NCBI RefSeq assembly: GCF_000238095.2
Contig: NZ_JH815225.1
Location: forward strand, 130,981-194,980
Direction: 5' to 3'
DNA from: Peptoanaerobacter stomatis
GTDB lineage: Bacteria > Bacillota > Clostridia > Peptostreptococcales > Filifactoraceae
DNA: 64,000 bases
Shown: positions 45,148-55,572 of the stretch, in pieces
Position numbering within the stretch: position 1 is the stretch's first letter
Layout: each line of letters begins with the position of its first letter
Translations under genes and position numbers: made by a program
Notes under the pieces: generated by a model
What the model saw: only the letters and a program-made list of their open reading frames with translations
Database searches by the model: none
Told to the model about the DNA's origin: nothing

Positions 45148-46419
45148 ATGAATAAATCGGTTAAAAGAGATGTATTAATTGTATCATTTGCCTTGTTTTC
45201 TATGTTTTTTGGAGCAGGTAATGTTATATTTCCACCATATTTAGGACTTACAAGCGGAAGTGATTTTTTATTGTCTGCGCTTGGCTTTATTATTACAGGT
45301 GCCGGTTTACCTATACTTGGTATCATAGCTATTGCCAAATCAGGAACATTTGATAATTTTGCAAATAGAGTTTTTAATAGATTTCCGTTAATTCTTGGAA
45401 CTTGCATAATGATTGCAATAGGACCGCTTCTTGCTATACCTAAAACAGCCGCATTAACATATGAAATAGGAATTAAAACATTATTTCCAAACTCAAACTC
45501 ATATATAGCGATAATAATATTTTTCTTAGTTACATTGTTTTTTTCACTAAATTCAAGCAATGTTATAGATAAATTAGGTGCAATATTGACACCGTTATTA
45601 CTAATATCTTTAATAATACTTATAGTAAATGGAATAGTAAATCCTTTGGGAGTACCAAAAGATTTAAAAATTGAAGGTGCCTTTTCAATGGGCTTTGTTA
45701 ATGGATATCAGACTATGGATGCTCTTGCTTCAATAATGTTCGCAATGATTATTATAAAAAGCATTTCACAAAAAGGTTATAAAGGAGAAAAACTCAGAAA
45801 TATAACATCAGTTACAGGTTTTTTTGCAGGATTAGGGCTTGCGCTCATATATTTCGGACTTTTATATATAGGAGCTTGTGCGAGCGCTTCGGTATCACCT
45901 GATATAAGTAAGAGTGATATGGTAATATATATAGCTGAACAAACTATGGGAGATATAGGAAAATTCATACTTGCAATGATAATAAGTTTTGCGTGTCTTA
46001 CAACTGCAATAGGTCTTACTACAACAGCAGGGGAATATTTTGAAACAATTACAAAGGGAAAACTAAAATATAAATTTACAGTTGTATTTACTTGTATATT
46101 CAGTGCGTGTATGGCATATTTGGGAGTAGACAAAATAGTAGCATTTTCAGCACCTATATTATCAGCGCTTTATCCAACAAGTATAATATTGATAGTATTA
46201 AACGTGTTTTCTATAAAAAACAAATATATATATAAAGCTTCTTGCTTACCTGTGCTTATATATGGGATATTGACATCTATATTGCCAAAAGCGATATCTG
46301 AACAGATAAACTCTATTTATCCTATGTTTACAGATGCTTTCGGTTGGTTGCCATTAGCAATAGTAGGAGGAGTTGTAGGCTATATAGTGTCTTTAAAAAA
46401 TGTCAGAGTTGCTGAATAA
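45148..46419 (+). CDS. brnQ: branched-chain amino acid:cation symporter (BrnQ/LIV-II)
   Basis: A 423-residue protein with about twelve membrane segments. The first, LFSMFFGAGNVIFPPYLGLTSG, is the BrnQ signature; others include TGAGLPILGIIAIAKSG, GYQTMDALASIMFAMII and LTTTAGEYFET. It imports leucine, isoleucine and valine with Na+ or H+. There is no T-box or other leader structure in the short upstream region (45099-45147). A strong hairpin follows. Confidence 0.95.
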   Translation: MNKSVKRDVLIVSFALFSMFFGAGNVIFPPYLGLTSGSDFLLSALGFIITGAGLPILGIIAIAKSGTFDNFANRVFNRFPLILGTCIMIAIGPLLAIPKTAALTYEIGIKTLFPNSNSYIAIIIFFLVTLFFSLNSSNVIDKLGAILTPLLLISLIILIVNGIVNPLGVPKDLKIEGAFSMGFVNGYQTMDALASIMFAMIIIKSISQKGYKGEKLRNITSVTGFFAGLGLALIYFGLLYIGACASASVSPDISKSDMVIYIAEQTMGDIGKFILAMIISFACLTTAIGLTTTAGEYFETITKGKLKYKFTVVFTCIFSACMAYLGVDKIVAFSAPILSALYPTSIILIVLNVFSIKNKYIYKASCLPVLIYGILTSILPKAISEQINSIYPMFTDAFGWLPLAIVGGVVGYIVSLKNVRVAE

Positions 46420-46432
46420 TAAAGTTGTAATA

Positions 46433-46476
46433 AAAAAACAGTTATATTTCAAATAGTTGATATATAACTGTTTTTT
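46433..46476 (+). terminator. terminator of brnQ
   Basis: AAAAAACAGTTATAT (46433-46447) pairs perfectly with ATATAACTGTTTTTT (46462-46476). Confidence 0.9.
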
Positions 46477-46483
46477 GTATTTT

Positions 46484-46647
46484 TATGCTAATATTGGTTT
46501 AATTAATGGATAAAATTTATATAATCTTTTTAATTTGATATTATTTTCTAATAAAATTATGTATATAATTATATAGCATCAATATGAATAGTCTACCGGA
46601 AAAATTAATTATTATGATTTTCCATTATTCCCATAAGATTTTAGTAT
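46484..46647 (+). repeat. composite interspersed repeat (subtype B fragment + subtype A copy)
   Basis: TGCTAATATTGGTTTAATTAATGGATAAAATTTATATAA (46484-46523) matches the start of subtype B. The next ~110 bp, from ATTATTTTCTAATAAAATTATG to GATTTTAGTATG, match subtype A at 251-372, including the GTTT..CCATT(G/A)TTC block. This looks like an insertion or recombination between two subtypes. Confidence 0.65.
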
Positions 46648-46713
46648 GAGTATGCTCATTATATTAAAAACTATCTATATTTAAGCTAAATAATAAAGCG
46701 AGCTTAATTATTT

Positions 46714-47892
46714 TTATTGTATAGTACAGTTATAGAATTTGACATTACCGTTAAACAGTTTAGGATAAGTGTTATTTAAAAATTCACAACTTTCAAATAT
46801 TATATTATTTCCGTTTTCTGCATTAATAAAAGAAAAATATGTGCTTGTTTCATTATTTTTAATTAAAGAGCTTACTACTTTTGAATCAGAGCAATTTGTA
46901 AATTCAAACATTGAAAATTCCTTACAATCTCTAAATATACAAGATGATAAATTAATATTTCTACTGCTATTAAATGTTACACAACCATATGTGCATTCAT
47001 ATATCTCTGAGTTTACTGCGAATAAATCAGAAACATTTTCTCCGATTATTCCATATGTTCCGCAACCATACAGTTTGCAATTTTCGATATATATATTAGA
47101 ACTGTTTGCAAGGCTTATAACTCCACCTGTGCAATATCCTGTATCAATTGTGTGACCTGCTATAATATTTTTAATTTTAATATTTTTGCAGTTTTCAAAA
47201 GGAAGCACATTTGCATACCTTGGAGTGACTAATAAAGTTGGAACGACACCATCTTTGGCATCTATTATAATATTATTTACATTTGATATGATATGTTCTT
47301 CTCCGTCAAAAGCATGCTCAGTTTTTATTGCAGGATTTGATATGTTTTTAACTTTAGTTAAATTATATTCTGATGCTGTCAAAATAATCTTTGTATTGTT
47401 TTTTATATTATTTAGAAGTTCCGTTGCGTTAGATACTTCTACAACTCTATATTTTAAAATTGAAACAGAACTGTCGTAAGGGTCCCAATCAACAGTACAA
47501 TCCAAGGCTTCTGACACAAGTCTCAACGGAACTAAAGTAACACCGTTTTTGTTTATAGTTGCTGGACTTAAAGGATTTTTCTTACCATTTACAGTATACG
47601 AATTTTTTTCAATTATGATAGTTTTTTTAGATTTTTTATCTTTAATTTTAGCAGTGGCAGTTGATGAATCCCATGAAACAGTGCAACCTAAATTTTCTGA
47701 TATATCTCTAAGCGGTACAAATGTTGTTCCGTTTGATATAACAGGAGATGTTTTCATACTAATTTTCTTTTCATTGATGTAAACTGTAATTGATTTTTCT
47801 GCAAATGTTTTGCTTGGCAAAATGCTGATTAAACATATAAGCAGTAAAAAATATGTAATAACTTTAAAATAACATTTTTTTTCATAGTTCAT
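46714..47892 (-). CDS. secreted protein with copper-amine-oxidase-N repeats and a right-handed beta-helix
   Basis: The 392-residue protein has a signal peptide (CYFKVITYFLLLICLISILPSKTFA), then two tandem copper-amine-oxidase N-terminal-like repeats at about 33-90 and 93-148: VPLRDISENLGCTVSWDSSTATAKI and VPLRLVSEALDCTVDWDPYDSSVSI. These repeats often attach secreted clostridial proteins to the envelope. From ~185 to the end runs a beta-helix of NIKIKNI/NIYIENCKLYGCGTYGI-type rungs, a fold used in polysaccharide lyases and adhesins. No catalytic residues can be named. AGGAGG lies before the start (minus strand). Confidence 0.85.
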   Translation of the reverse strand: MNYEKKCYFKVITYFLLLICLISILPSKTFAEKSITVYINEKKISMKTSPVISNGTTFVPLRDISENLGCTVSWDSSTATAKIKDKKSKKTIIIEKNSYTVNGKKNPLSPATINKNGVTLVPLRLVSEALDCTVDWDPYDSSVSILKYRVVEVSNATELLNNIKNNTKIILTASEYNLTKVKNISNPAIKTEHAFDGEEHIISNVNNIIIDAKDGVVPTLLVTPRYANVLPFENCKNIKIKNIIAGHTIDTGYCTGGVISLANSSNIYIENCKLYGCGTYGIIGENVSDLFAVNSEIYECTYGCVTFNSSRNINLSSCIFRDCKEFSMFEFTNCSDSKVVSSLIKNNETSTYFSFINAENGNNIIFESCEFLNNTYPKLFNGNVKFYNCTIQ

Positions 47893-48250
47893 TTTAAATA
47901 CCTCCTAATTTTGTGATTTTTTAAGTAATGAATTTTTCAATTCATTTATTATGTATATTGATTTAATACTAAACACTAATTAAAAATCATATACTAAAAA
48001 ATTTGTATTTTTTAAAATTGCAAATCATATAAAGTTTAGATATTTTATAATTTGTAATAGAGTTTGGTATTATTAAAAAAATATGTAATATTTATACATA
48101 AAAATATCTATAATAATTTTATGTATTTTTTAAATTTGAGATTGGTAATGATAAATTTTTTACAAAAAATTAAGTAAATCCATCTTTAAGTTAATTTATA
48201 TCATAAACTTAAATTTCATATCTTTTATTAAACTTCGACAAAGTTTATTT
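47893..48250. other. 358-bp gene-free region upstream of the beta-helix gene
   Basis: No ORF. 47963-48076 (TACTAAACACTAATTAAAAA ... TTTGGTATTATT) has the terminal sequences of the interspersed repeat and resembles 31290-31372. A T-rich hairpin close to 48230-48250 (AAACTTCGACAAAGTTT) lies just after the ClC stop codon. Confidence 0.5.
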
Positions 48251-49801
48251 TCATATGTTGTCGAAGTAGTCTATAATATCTTTAAGGTGTTTGTTGTCTG
48301 TCAGTACAGTTATTGTATCTCCGCCTTTTATGACCGTATTTCCTTTTGGAATTATTTCGTTGTCTAATCTTTTTATTGAAACTATTAGTGCATTAAAAGG
48401 CATATCTATATCTTTTATATACGTTCCTGAAATAGAGGAGTCATAATTTATTATGAACTGATGCAATACTTTTTCATTTATGTAATTATTTTCAGTTTCT
48501 TGAAGTGATGAATTAAGCATTCTTTCAAATAATTCTTCATAAATAGGTTTGCATCCACATATTTCGGCTACTAAATATGCTGTTATTGAAACCATACATA
48601 AAGATAATATGTGTTCAAATGAACCTGTCATTTCTGTTACAAGCATTATTGATATTATTGGTGAGCGTACTACACTTGAAAGCATTGCAGCCATAGCAAG
48701 TATGATAAAATTTACAAAATAATCGTTGTTTATATCAATCAGGCTAAAATGAGCTATTATGTTATAATAAATTCCTCCTCCTATAGCACCTATTACAAGT
48801 GTTGGTAAGAATATTCCGCCTTGAGCTGTAGAGCCGTAGCTTATGGCTGTAAATAATAGATTAAGTACAAGTATCATAGTTAACAGTTGTATGGATACTC
48901 TGTTTGCAACAAGACTTTCTATTACGTGATGTCCGCCTCCTAAAACATATGGAAATGTATAACCGAAAATTCCGGCAATCAAAAATGCTATTATAGGTTT
49001 AAATTCATTTTTTATTGGCAGTTTTTTATAAAGTGTTTGTATAGAAAGCAGAGTTTTATTAAAACTTACTCCAATAAGTCCGATTATTATTCCAAGTATT
49101 ATTATATGACCATATTCATTTAAACTGAGCGGTGTTTTTACGGAAAATGAAAAGCTTGGTGAAAGCCCAAATATTGTCTTGCTCATAAAGTCGGCGATAA
49201 CACTTGCTATTATAGCCGGTACAAGTACTAAATGTGAAAAGTTTTTATGTATTTCTTCAAGTACGAAAATTGTACCTGATATAGGAGCTGAAAATGCGGC
49301 AGATAGTCCTGCACTTGCACCTGCACTTATCAAATACCTCTGTTCATTTTGATCACGCCTTAAAAATTTTGCAATAAGCTTAGCCGTGGCGGCCCCTAAT
49401 TGTATAGAAGGTCCTTCTCTACCAAGTGATAAGCCTCCAAGCGCTGCAAAACTTCCTCCTACAAATTTGGATATGATAGTTTTTAAGGAGTCCATATTAA
49501 ATACTCCCATAAGCTCTCCTTGAACTTGTGGTATACCGCTACCGCTACTTAAAGGCGCCCACTTTACCAATAACCCGACTATCAATCCAAGAGATGAGAG
49601 CAGTATTATCAAAATTAAAAAATATGTAAAATTAAGCGGTATAGAGTACAAATATCGACAAATTTTCTCCATATAAGAGAGAAAAAATCTGTAAGATACA
49701 GATACAAAGCCTGCACCTATTCCGATCAATATACCGTCAAATACTAATGTTTTTTTCATATTGGAAAAGTTATTCAATATGTCTTTAGTGGATGATTTCA
49801 A
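48251..49801 (-). CDS. ClC-family chloride channel/antiporter with C-terminal TrkA-C domain
   Basis: The 516-residue membrane protein carries the three selectivity motifs GSGIPQVQGEL, GREGPSIQLG and GGIFLPTLVIG, and a gating glutamate within GREGP (Glu as in H+/Cl- antiporters). Around ten membrane helices are followed by a cytosolic TrkA-C/RCK-C domain at about 440-516 (GTYIKDIDMPFNALIVSIKRLDNEIIPKGNTVIKGGDTITVLTDN). Exchange of Cl- for H+ is likely, with control by a small ligand or by the RCK domain. No riboswitch-like leader precedes it. Single gene. Confidence 0.95.
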   Translation of the reverse strand: MKSSTKDILNNFSNMKKTLVFDGILIGIGAGFVSVSYRFFLSYMEKICRYLYSIPLNFTYFLILIILLSSLGLIVGLLVKWAPLSSGSGIPQVQGELMGVFNMDSLKTIISKFVGGSFAALGGLSLGREGPSIQLGAATAKLIAKFLRRDQNEQRYLISAGASAGLSAAFSAPISGTIFVLEEIHKNFSHLVLVPAIIASVIADFMSKTIFGLSPSFSFSVKTPLSLNEYGHIIILGIIIGLIGVSFNKTLLSIQTLYKKLPIKNEFKPIIAFLIAGIFGYTFPYVLGGGHHVIESLVANRVSIQLLTMILVLNLLFTAISYGSTAQGGIFLPTLVIGAIGGGIYYNIIAHFSLIDINNDYFVNFIILAMAAMLSSVVRSPIISIMLVTEMTGSFEHILSLCMVSITAYLVAEICGCKPIYEELFERMLNSSLQETENNYINEKVLHQFIINYDSSISGTYIKDIDMPFNALIVSIKRLDNEIIPKGNTVIKGGDTITVLTDNKHLKDIIDYFDNI

Positions 49802-50133
49802 AGTTTTCTCCTTTCATATTTTTTATAATTTTCAATTAATATTATAACATAGTGTAAAAAACAATGTAAGATATATTTAAAAACATTTTCATAAAAAATT
49901 TATGGATTAAAAGTATTAATAAAATACTGAAAATAAGTTTTTATATGCTTATTTTCCAATATATCTAAATTTTTTTTAAAATAAATTGACAATTTAGATT
50001 TTTTTTGTTATTATTGTTAAGGTAAATTCCATATAGAAATTTTTGATATATTACCGTTTATTTTTAAATAAAATATATGTTTGTATGACAGATTTTATAT
50101 TTAATAAATAAATTGGTATATTGTAGTTTTTTT
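49802..50133. other. 332-bp region upstream of tRNA-Gly (divergent from the ClC gene)
   Basis: Contains a near-perfect sigma-A promoter (49986-50014) pointing toward the tRNA. Nothing else recognisable. Confidence 0.6.
49986..50014 (+). promoter_or_regulatory. sigma-A promoter, probably for tRNA-Gly
   Basis: TTGACA (49986-49991), 17-bp spacer, TATTAT (50009-50014). It lies 120 bp before the tRNA, leaving a leader of about 110 nt to be removed. Confidence 0.65.
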
Positions 50134-50207
50134 GCGGGTGTAGCTCAGTGGTAGAGCCCCGGTCTTCCAAACCGGTTGCGAGGGTTCGATCCCCTTCACC
50201 CGCTCCA
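50134..50207 (+). tRNA. tRNA-Gly (anticodon TCC)
   Basis: Complete cloverleaf: acceptor GCGGGTG/CACCCGC, D-stem GCTC/GAGC, anticodon stem CCGGT/ACCGG with loop CTTCCAA (normal U33, anticodon TCC, reads GGA), T-arm GAGGG-TTCGATC-CCCTT, encoded CCA. Confidence 0.97.
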
Positions 50208-50233
50208 TTTTTTATAAGATAGATTTTTTATAA

Positions 50234-50262
50234 AAAACACCATTCACAGCAATGGTGTTTTA
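50234..50262 (+). terminator. terminator after tRNA-Gly
   Basis: AAAACACCATT (50234-50244) pairs with AATGGTGTTTT (50251-50261). Confidence 0.85.
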
Positions 50263-50390
50263 TTATTGTAAAAATTATGATATAATTTATAAAATAGTTT
50301 GAAAATTGTTCAAACATATTTTTGTAAGGATATTCATTGAAACTATGATAAATTATATGGTATAAAAATATAAATTATAGCAATTTTTTT

Positions 50391-50498
50391 TAATAGTAGG
50401 ACTGGTTTAAAAAGACACATAGGATGATGATTAACAATAAAGCTCATTAGTTTATCAAAATATAAATGTATATTCTTTTAATTAGATAATAGTATAAG
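50391..50498 (+). repeat. short interspersed repeat, subtype D
   Basis: TTTAAAAAGACACATAGGATGATGATTAACAATAAAGCTC and TCTTTTAATTAGATAATAGTATAA. The copy at 58396-58504 matches block for block at roughly four bases in five. Confidence 0.75.
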
Positions 50499-50663
50499 TT
50501 ATATATATTATTCAGTAAAATTTGCACTATAAAATGTATAGAATGAGGCGAACGAATATATCTTGAATATGTGTACTAAAGAGACACAAATGAAAAATAT
50601 ACCGGTCCAATGACATAAATACACATTTTTATACCAAATTTCAATAAACTAAAATTAAAATGT

Positions 50664-50738
50664 GCATCTATAGTTCAAGGGATAGAACGCTCGCCACCGA
50701 AGCGAGAGATATGGGTTCGAGTCCTATTAGATGTGCCA
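50664..50738 (+). tRNA. tRNA-Arg (anticodon CCG) with an unusual A at position 33
   Basis: The cloverleaf is complete: acceptor GCATCTA/TAGATGT (first pair G-T), D-stem GTTC/GAAC with AAGGGATA loop, anticodon stem CTCGC/GCGAG, T-arm ATGGG-TTCGAGT-CCTAT, encoded CCA. The seven-base anticodon loop is CACCGAA, so position 33, almost universally U, is A (50696), and the anticodon read at 34-36 is CCG, for the rare codon CGG. The tRNA end is only 18 nt before the thyX start codon with no terminator between, so processing from a tRNA-thyX transcript is likely. It could be a decaying or specialised tRNA. Confidence 0.85.
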
Positions 50739-50756
50739 AATACAGTGAGGTGAGTT

Positions 50757-51542
50757 ATGAAGGTAGAGTTATTGGCATATACACCAAATCCTGATTATGT
50801 AGTAGCTATGTCAGCTAAACTATGCTATTCTAAAACGGGAGTGGATAATATAAGGGATAATCTTGATGATGAAAAAGTACAAAAATTTATATCACATTTG
50901 ACAAGTATAGGACATCAAAGTCCGATAGAGCACGTAAGTTTTACGTTTGCGATAGAAGGTATAAGCAGAGTATGTACGCATCAATTAGTAAGGCATAGGA
51001 TAGCAAGTTATTCTCAACAATCTCAAAGATATGTTAAATTAGAGCAATTTGAGTATATAATTCCACCGCAAATAGCTGAAAATGAAAAAGCAAGAGAAAT
51101 TTTCATAAAAGCTATGGAGGATGATCAAAAAGCATATGATAAAATAGTTGATGAGCTCATTGAAGGCAATGTTAAGTATTTCATAGAAGAAGGCTATACT
51201 GAAAAACAAGCCAAATCTATGGCAGAAAAAAAATCTATAGAAGATGCGAGATATGTTTTTCCAAATGCGTGTGAAACTAAAATTGTAGTTACTATGAATG
51301 CGAGAACTCTCATAAATTTTTTTGAACACAGGATATGTGAAAGAGCTCAATGGGAAATAAAGGAAATGGCATATCTTATGCTTGAAGAAGTTAAAAAAAC
51401 GGCTCCTAATCTGTTTAAAAATGCAGGTCCTTCTTGCATTTCAAGGAATAAGTGTAAAGAGGGCGCTATGAGTTGCAGACATCCGGAAATACCGAAAACA
51501 AGGATGGAAGAAATGGATAGGAAGATAAAAGATAATCTTTAA
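50757..51542 (+). CDS. thyX: FAD-dependent thymidylate synthase
   Basis: The 261-residue protein has the ThyX motif [11 protein letters not shown] (RHRX7S, residues 79-89) and THQLVRHR context; it methylates dUMP using methylene-tetrahydrofolate, FADH2 and NADPH, replacing ThyA. C-terminal CxxC-like stretches ([16 protein letters not shown]) end the protein. GTGAGGTGAG provides the ribosome site between the tRNA-Arg 3' end and the ATG. Downstream, rlmB, a YacP-like gene and obg follow with almost no gaps. Confidence 0.97.
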   Translation: MKVELLAYTPNPDYVVAMSAKLCYSKTGVDNIRDNLDDEKVQKFISHLTSIGHQSPIEHVSFTFAIEGISRVCTHQLVRHRIASYSQQSQRYVKLEQFEYIIPPQIAENEKAREIFIKAMEDDQKAYDKIVDELIEGNVKYFIEEGYTEKQAKSMAEKKSIEDARYVFPNACETKIVVTMNARTLINFFEHRICERAQWEIKEMAYLMLEEVKKTAPNLFKNAGPSCISRNKCKEGAMSCRHPEIPKTRMEEMDRKIKDNL

Positions 51543-51568
51543 TATTGAACAATAGGTGTGGAAATAAA

Positions 51569-52312
51569 ATGAACTATATAATTGGCAAAAATCCGGTAAT
51601 AGAAGCTATAAAAAATGATAGAGAAATAGATACAATATATATAAAATCAGGCGAAAAAGAAGAAAGACTTAAATATATAATATCTATAGCAAAAGATAAG
51701 AAGATATTGGTAAAAGAAGTCGATAAGAAAAAATTGGATATGATGAGTGAAAATGCAAACCATCAAGGAGTTTTGGCACTTATAAGCGAATATAAATATT
51801 ATGAGTTTGATAATTTACTTGAAGATATAAAAAATAATAGAGAAAAAGGCAAAAAAAATCTCATACTTATACTTGATAGAATAGAAGATGTTCATAATCT
51901 CGGTGCGATAGTTCGTTCAGCTTATTGTGCTTCTGCAGATGCAATAATAATACAAAACAGACGTTCGGCGCAGATAAATCAAACAGTTGAAAAGACATCA
52001 GCAGGAGCAACATCATATATGAAGATATGTAGAGTATCCAACTTAAATGATACAATTCAAAAATTAAAAGACTCAGGTATATGGATATATGCACTTGATA
52101 TGGGAGAAACTCCATATTTTGATACGGATCTTAGCGGAGATGTAGCACTTGTAGTAGGGAATGAAGGCAAAGGTATAAGCACACTTGTTAAAAGAAACAG
52201 TGATATGATAATATCAATACCGATAACAGGAAAAATAGATTCACTCAATGCAAGTGTATCAGCATCAATAGCTATGTTTGAGGTTGTAAAGCAGAGAATG
52301 AGGAAGAAATGA
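51569..52312 (+). CDS. rlmB: 23S rRNA (guanosine-2'-O-)-methyltransferase RlmB (TrmH/SpoU family)
   Basis: A 247-residue protein: an N-terminal substrate-binding domain (YIIGKNPVIEAIKNDREIDTIYI, NHQGVLALI) and a SPOUT catalytic domain with LDRIEDVHNLGAIVRSA (motif 1), VVGNEGKGIS (motif 2) and IPITGKIDSLNASVSASI (motif 3), forming the knotted SAM site. ATG 51569 is preferred to TTG 51545, since AGGTGTGGA lies upstream. Its end overlaps the next start by 4 nt. Confidence 0.93.
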   Translation: MNYIIGKNPVIEAIKNDREIDTIYIKSGEKEERLKYIISIAKDKKILVKEVDKKKLDMMSENANHQGVLALISEYKYYEFDNLLEDIKNNREKGKKNLILILDRIEDVHNLGAIVRSAYCASADAIIIQNRRSAQINQTVEKTSAGATSYMKICRVSNLNDTIQKLKDSGIWIYALDMGETPYFDTDLSGDVALVVGNEGKGISTLVKRNSDMIISIPITGKIDSLNASVSASIAMFEVVKQRMRKK

Positions 52313-52839
52313 AAAGATTAAAAAAAATCCTCATAGTTGACGGATATAACGTCATAAATGCTTGGGAGGACTTAAAAAAATTATCAGAAGAAAATCTTGA
52401 ATATGCAAGAGAAAAATTAAATTATGTAATAAGTGAATATGCACAATTTAAAGGTTACAAAACCATAATAGTTTATGATGCGTATAAAGTCAAAGATTCT
52501 GTTACAAGATATGAGAAAATAAAAAATCTTGAAATAGTTTTTACAAAAGAAAAAGAAACAGCAGACACATATATAGAAAGATATATAACTGAGTTAGGCC
52601 CCAAAAAATTTTTGGATATTACAGTTGCAACAGATGATATAGCAGAGCAACAGGTAGTGTCAGGTAAAGGCGGAAACAGAATTTCTACAAGACAATTATA
52701 TATAGAAGTAAATAATGCACAAGTAAAAATACAGGAAAAAATACAAAAAACAGTGAAGAATAAAAGAAATACATTAGATGATTTTTTAGATAAAGAAATG
52801 ATAGAAAAACTAAATGATATGAGAAAAAAAGATTTATAA
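52309..52839 (+). CDS. YacP-like NYN-domain protein (ribosome-associated endoribonuclease family)
   Basis: The 176-residue protein has the NYN/PIN-like fold: ILIVDGYNVINAW (acidic pocket), IIVYDAYK, FTKEKETADTYIERY, and ITVATDDIAEQQVVSGKGGNRIS. In Bacillus subtilis this family (YacP/Rae1) cleaves mRNA in the ribosomal A site. The gene directly follows rlmB, as is common, and overlaps it by ATGA. Confidence 0.92.
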   Translation: MKRLKKILIVDGYNVINAWEDLKKLSEENLEYAREKLNYVISEYAQFKGYKTIIVYDAYKVKDSVTRYEKIKNLEIVFTKEKETADTYIERYITELGPKKFLDITVATDDIAEQQVVSGKGGNRISTRQLYIEVNNAQVKIQEKIQKTVKNKRNTLDDFLDKEMIEKLNDMRKKDL

Positions 52840-52845
52840 AAGTAA

Positions 52846-54138
<1,293 letters not shown>

Positions 54139-54163
54139 AAAATATTTTTAATAAAAATCAATA

Positions 54164-54281
54164 TACTAATGCTAAAGATTAATAGAGTAATGGATATTTT
54201 TGTTTTTAAAAATTTTATTAGCTAATTAAAATTAAGTACACTTAAAATAAAAAACTAATTAATAAAACATATATTAGCATA
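54164..54281 (-). repeat. short interspersed repeat, subtype B (inverted)
   Basis: Plus strand reads TACTAATGCTAAAGATTAAT, GAGTAATGGATATTTTTGTTT, AATTAAGTACACTTAAAATA and TATTAGCATA; it matches 41672-41787 over most of its length. Confidence 0.8.
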
Positions 54282-54304
54282 AACAGTAAAAAATGTATTA
54301 TAAT

Positions 54305-54357
54305 AAAAAAAAAGAGCTTTTGCAATTATTTTTAATTTTGCAACAGCTCTTTTTTTA
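54305..54357. terminator. bidirectional terminator between obgE and the MtnA-like gene
   Basis: AAAAAAAGAGCT..TTGCAA and TTGCAA..AGCTCTTTTTTT pair as a long stem with one internal mismatch, ending exactly at the stop of the minus-strand gene. Confidence 0.9.
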
Positions 54358-55401
54358 CTATTTTTCGAAATATTCTTTTAAATTATATGGTGAAAATATT
54401 CCCTTATCAGTTACAACACCATTACAAAGTTTAGGCGGAACTATATCAAATGCAGGATAATATGCTTTTACTTCGTCTTTAACAATTTTTACACCCATGG
54501 ATTGCATTACAAGATTTTCATCTCTATATTCTATTTTTACAGAATCGACAGTTTTATGCGAAAAATTTGGAGAGCCTGTAACAAAATACGGTATTTGTAA
54601 ATAATTTGCTGCTATTGCTATTTGAAATGTACCTATTTTATTCACTATATGCCCGTCTACTGTTATTACATCAGCAGCAGATGTGAATAAATCTACATTT
54701 TTTTCTTTCATTATAAAAGCAGGCATATTATCCGTTATTACAGCAACGTCAAATCCCATATCGCTAACTACGCTTGCTGTAAGCCTTGCACCTTGAAAAT
54801 ATGGTCTTGTTTCAGCGCATATAACTTTTATATTATTATTTAGGGCTTTACATTCGTTTAATAGAGTCCCTATAATTGTTTCAGCAAAACATTGTGTAAG
54901 AATAGTTCCGTTTTTAGGAATTAAAGATGCAAGATATTTTCCTGTGTTTATGTATTTAAGATAGTTATTGTTTATATAATTAAATGCGATAATTCTAAGT
55001 TCTTCTACTAAATCAAGTCCGCTTATTCCGTTATTTAATAAACTTTTTGCTTTTTCAAGTGAATTATTGGTTATTATTTCCATTTTTGAAGATGTTGTAG
55101 GTCTTGCATGAGATAATTTATAGGCTGCATCTGTTAGAGTAGCTATTATTTTGTCTTTTTTTTCATCTTTTACTTGATATGCTGCAAGTGCCATTCCCAT
55201 AGCAGCAGCCGTATATGGTCCGCCGCTTTGCGTAACCATATCTGCTATCGCTTTTGCTACTTCTAAATAAGTTGTACAAACCACATATTCTATATTTATA
55301 GGGTAAATTCTTCTGTCCAATATGCGAACTTTTCCGTCTTCATACCAAGCAACATTTTCGTATTTCAGTATAAATCCCATGCCATCGTCGGCTCTTTGCA
55401 T
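54358..55401 (-). CDS. MtnA/eIF2B-alpha-family sugar-phosphate isomerase
   Basis: The 347-residue protein has the eIF2B-alpha/MtnA fold: HARPTTSSK, the catalytic-cysteine region ILTQCFAET, an ETRPYFQGARLTA loop and ITDNMPAFIMKEKNVDLFTSAADVI with the catalytic Asp. The family includes 5-methylthioribose-1-phosphate isomerase of methionine salvage and related 5-deoxyribose-disposal or ribose isomerases. No other methionine-salvage gene (mtnK, mtnN and so on) lies near, so the substrate is open. The Cys/Asp pair is kept, so it should be active. Confidence 0.82.
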   Translation of the reverse strand: MQRADDGMGFILKYENVAWYEDGKVRILDRRIYPINIEYVVCTTYLEVAKAIADMVTQSGGPYTAAAMGMALAAYQVKDEKKDKIIATLTDAAYKLSHARPTTSSKMEIITNNSLEKAKSLLNNGISGLDLVEELRIIAFNYINNNYLKYINTGKYLASLIPKNGTILTQCFAETIIGTLLNECKALNNNIKVICAETRPYFQGARLTASVVSDMGFDVAVITDNMPAFIMKEKNVDLFTSAADVITVDGHIVNKIGTFQIAIAANYLQIPYFVTGSPNFSHKTVDSVKIEYRDENLVMQSMGVKIVKDEVKAYYPAFDIVPPKLCNGVVTDKGIFSPYNLKEYFEK

Positions 55402-55572
55402 TATAAATCATTCCTTTTATATATTCTTTTTAAAAGTGGGCAATTATTTTTTTAATTTTGATTTTATAGTAAAATCTATTTAAATTAAGATATGCTCAGA
55501 TTGATTTTCTAATATAATTGCTAATACTTTTATAAATATCTACTTTTAATTTGATAATAGTATTAAATATAA

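Larger units (their letters stand above)
50208..50663. other. 456-bp region between the two tRNA genes
   Basis: Contains the tRNA-Gly terminator and a subtype D repeat (50391-50498). The segment 50560-50640 precedes the tRNA-Arg and should hold its promoter, but I cannot fix the boxes. No ORF. Confidence 0.5.

Noticed and set aside
49802-49990. Fluoride riboswitch upstream of the ClC gene
   Set aside because: No conserved fluoride-riboswitch core could be found on the minus strand before the gene.
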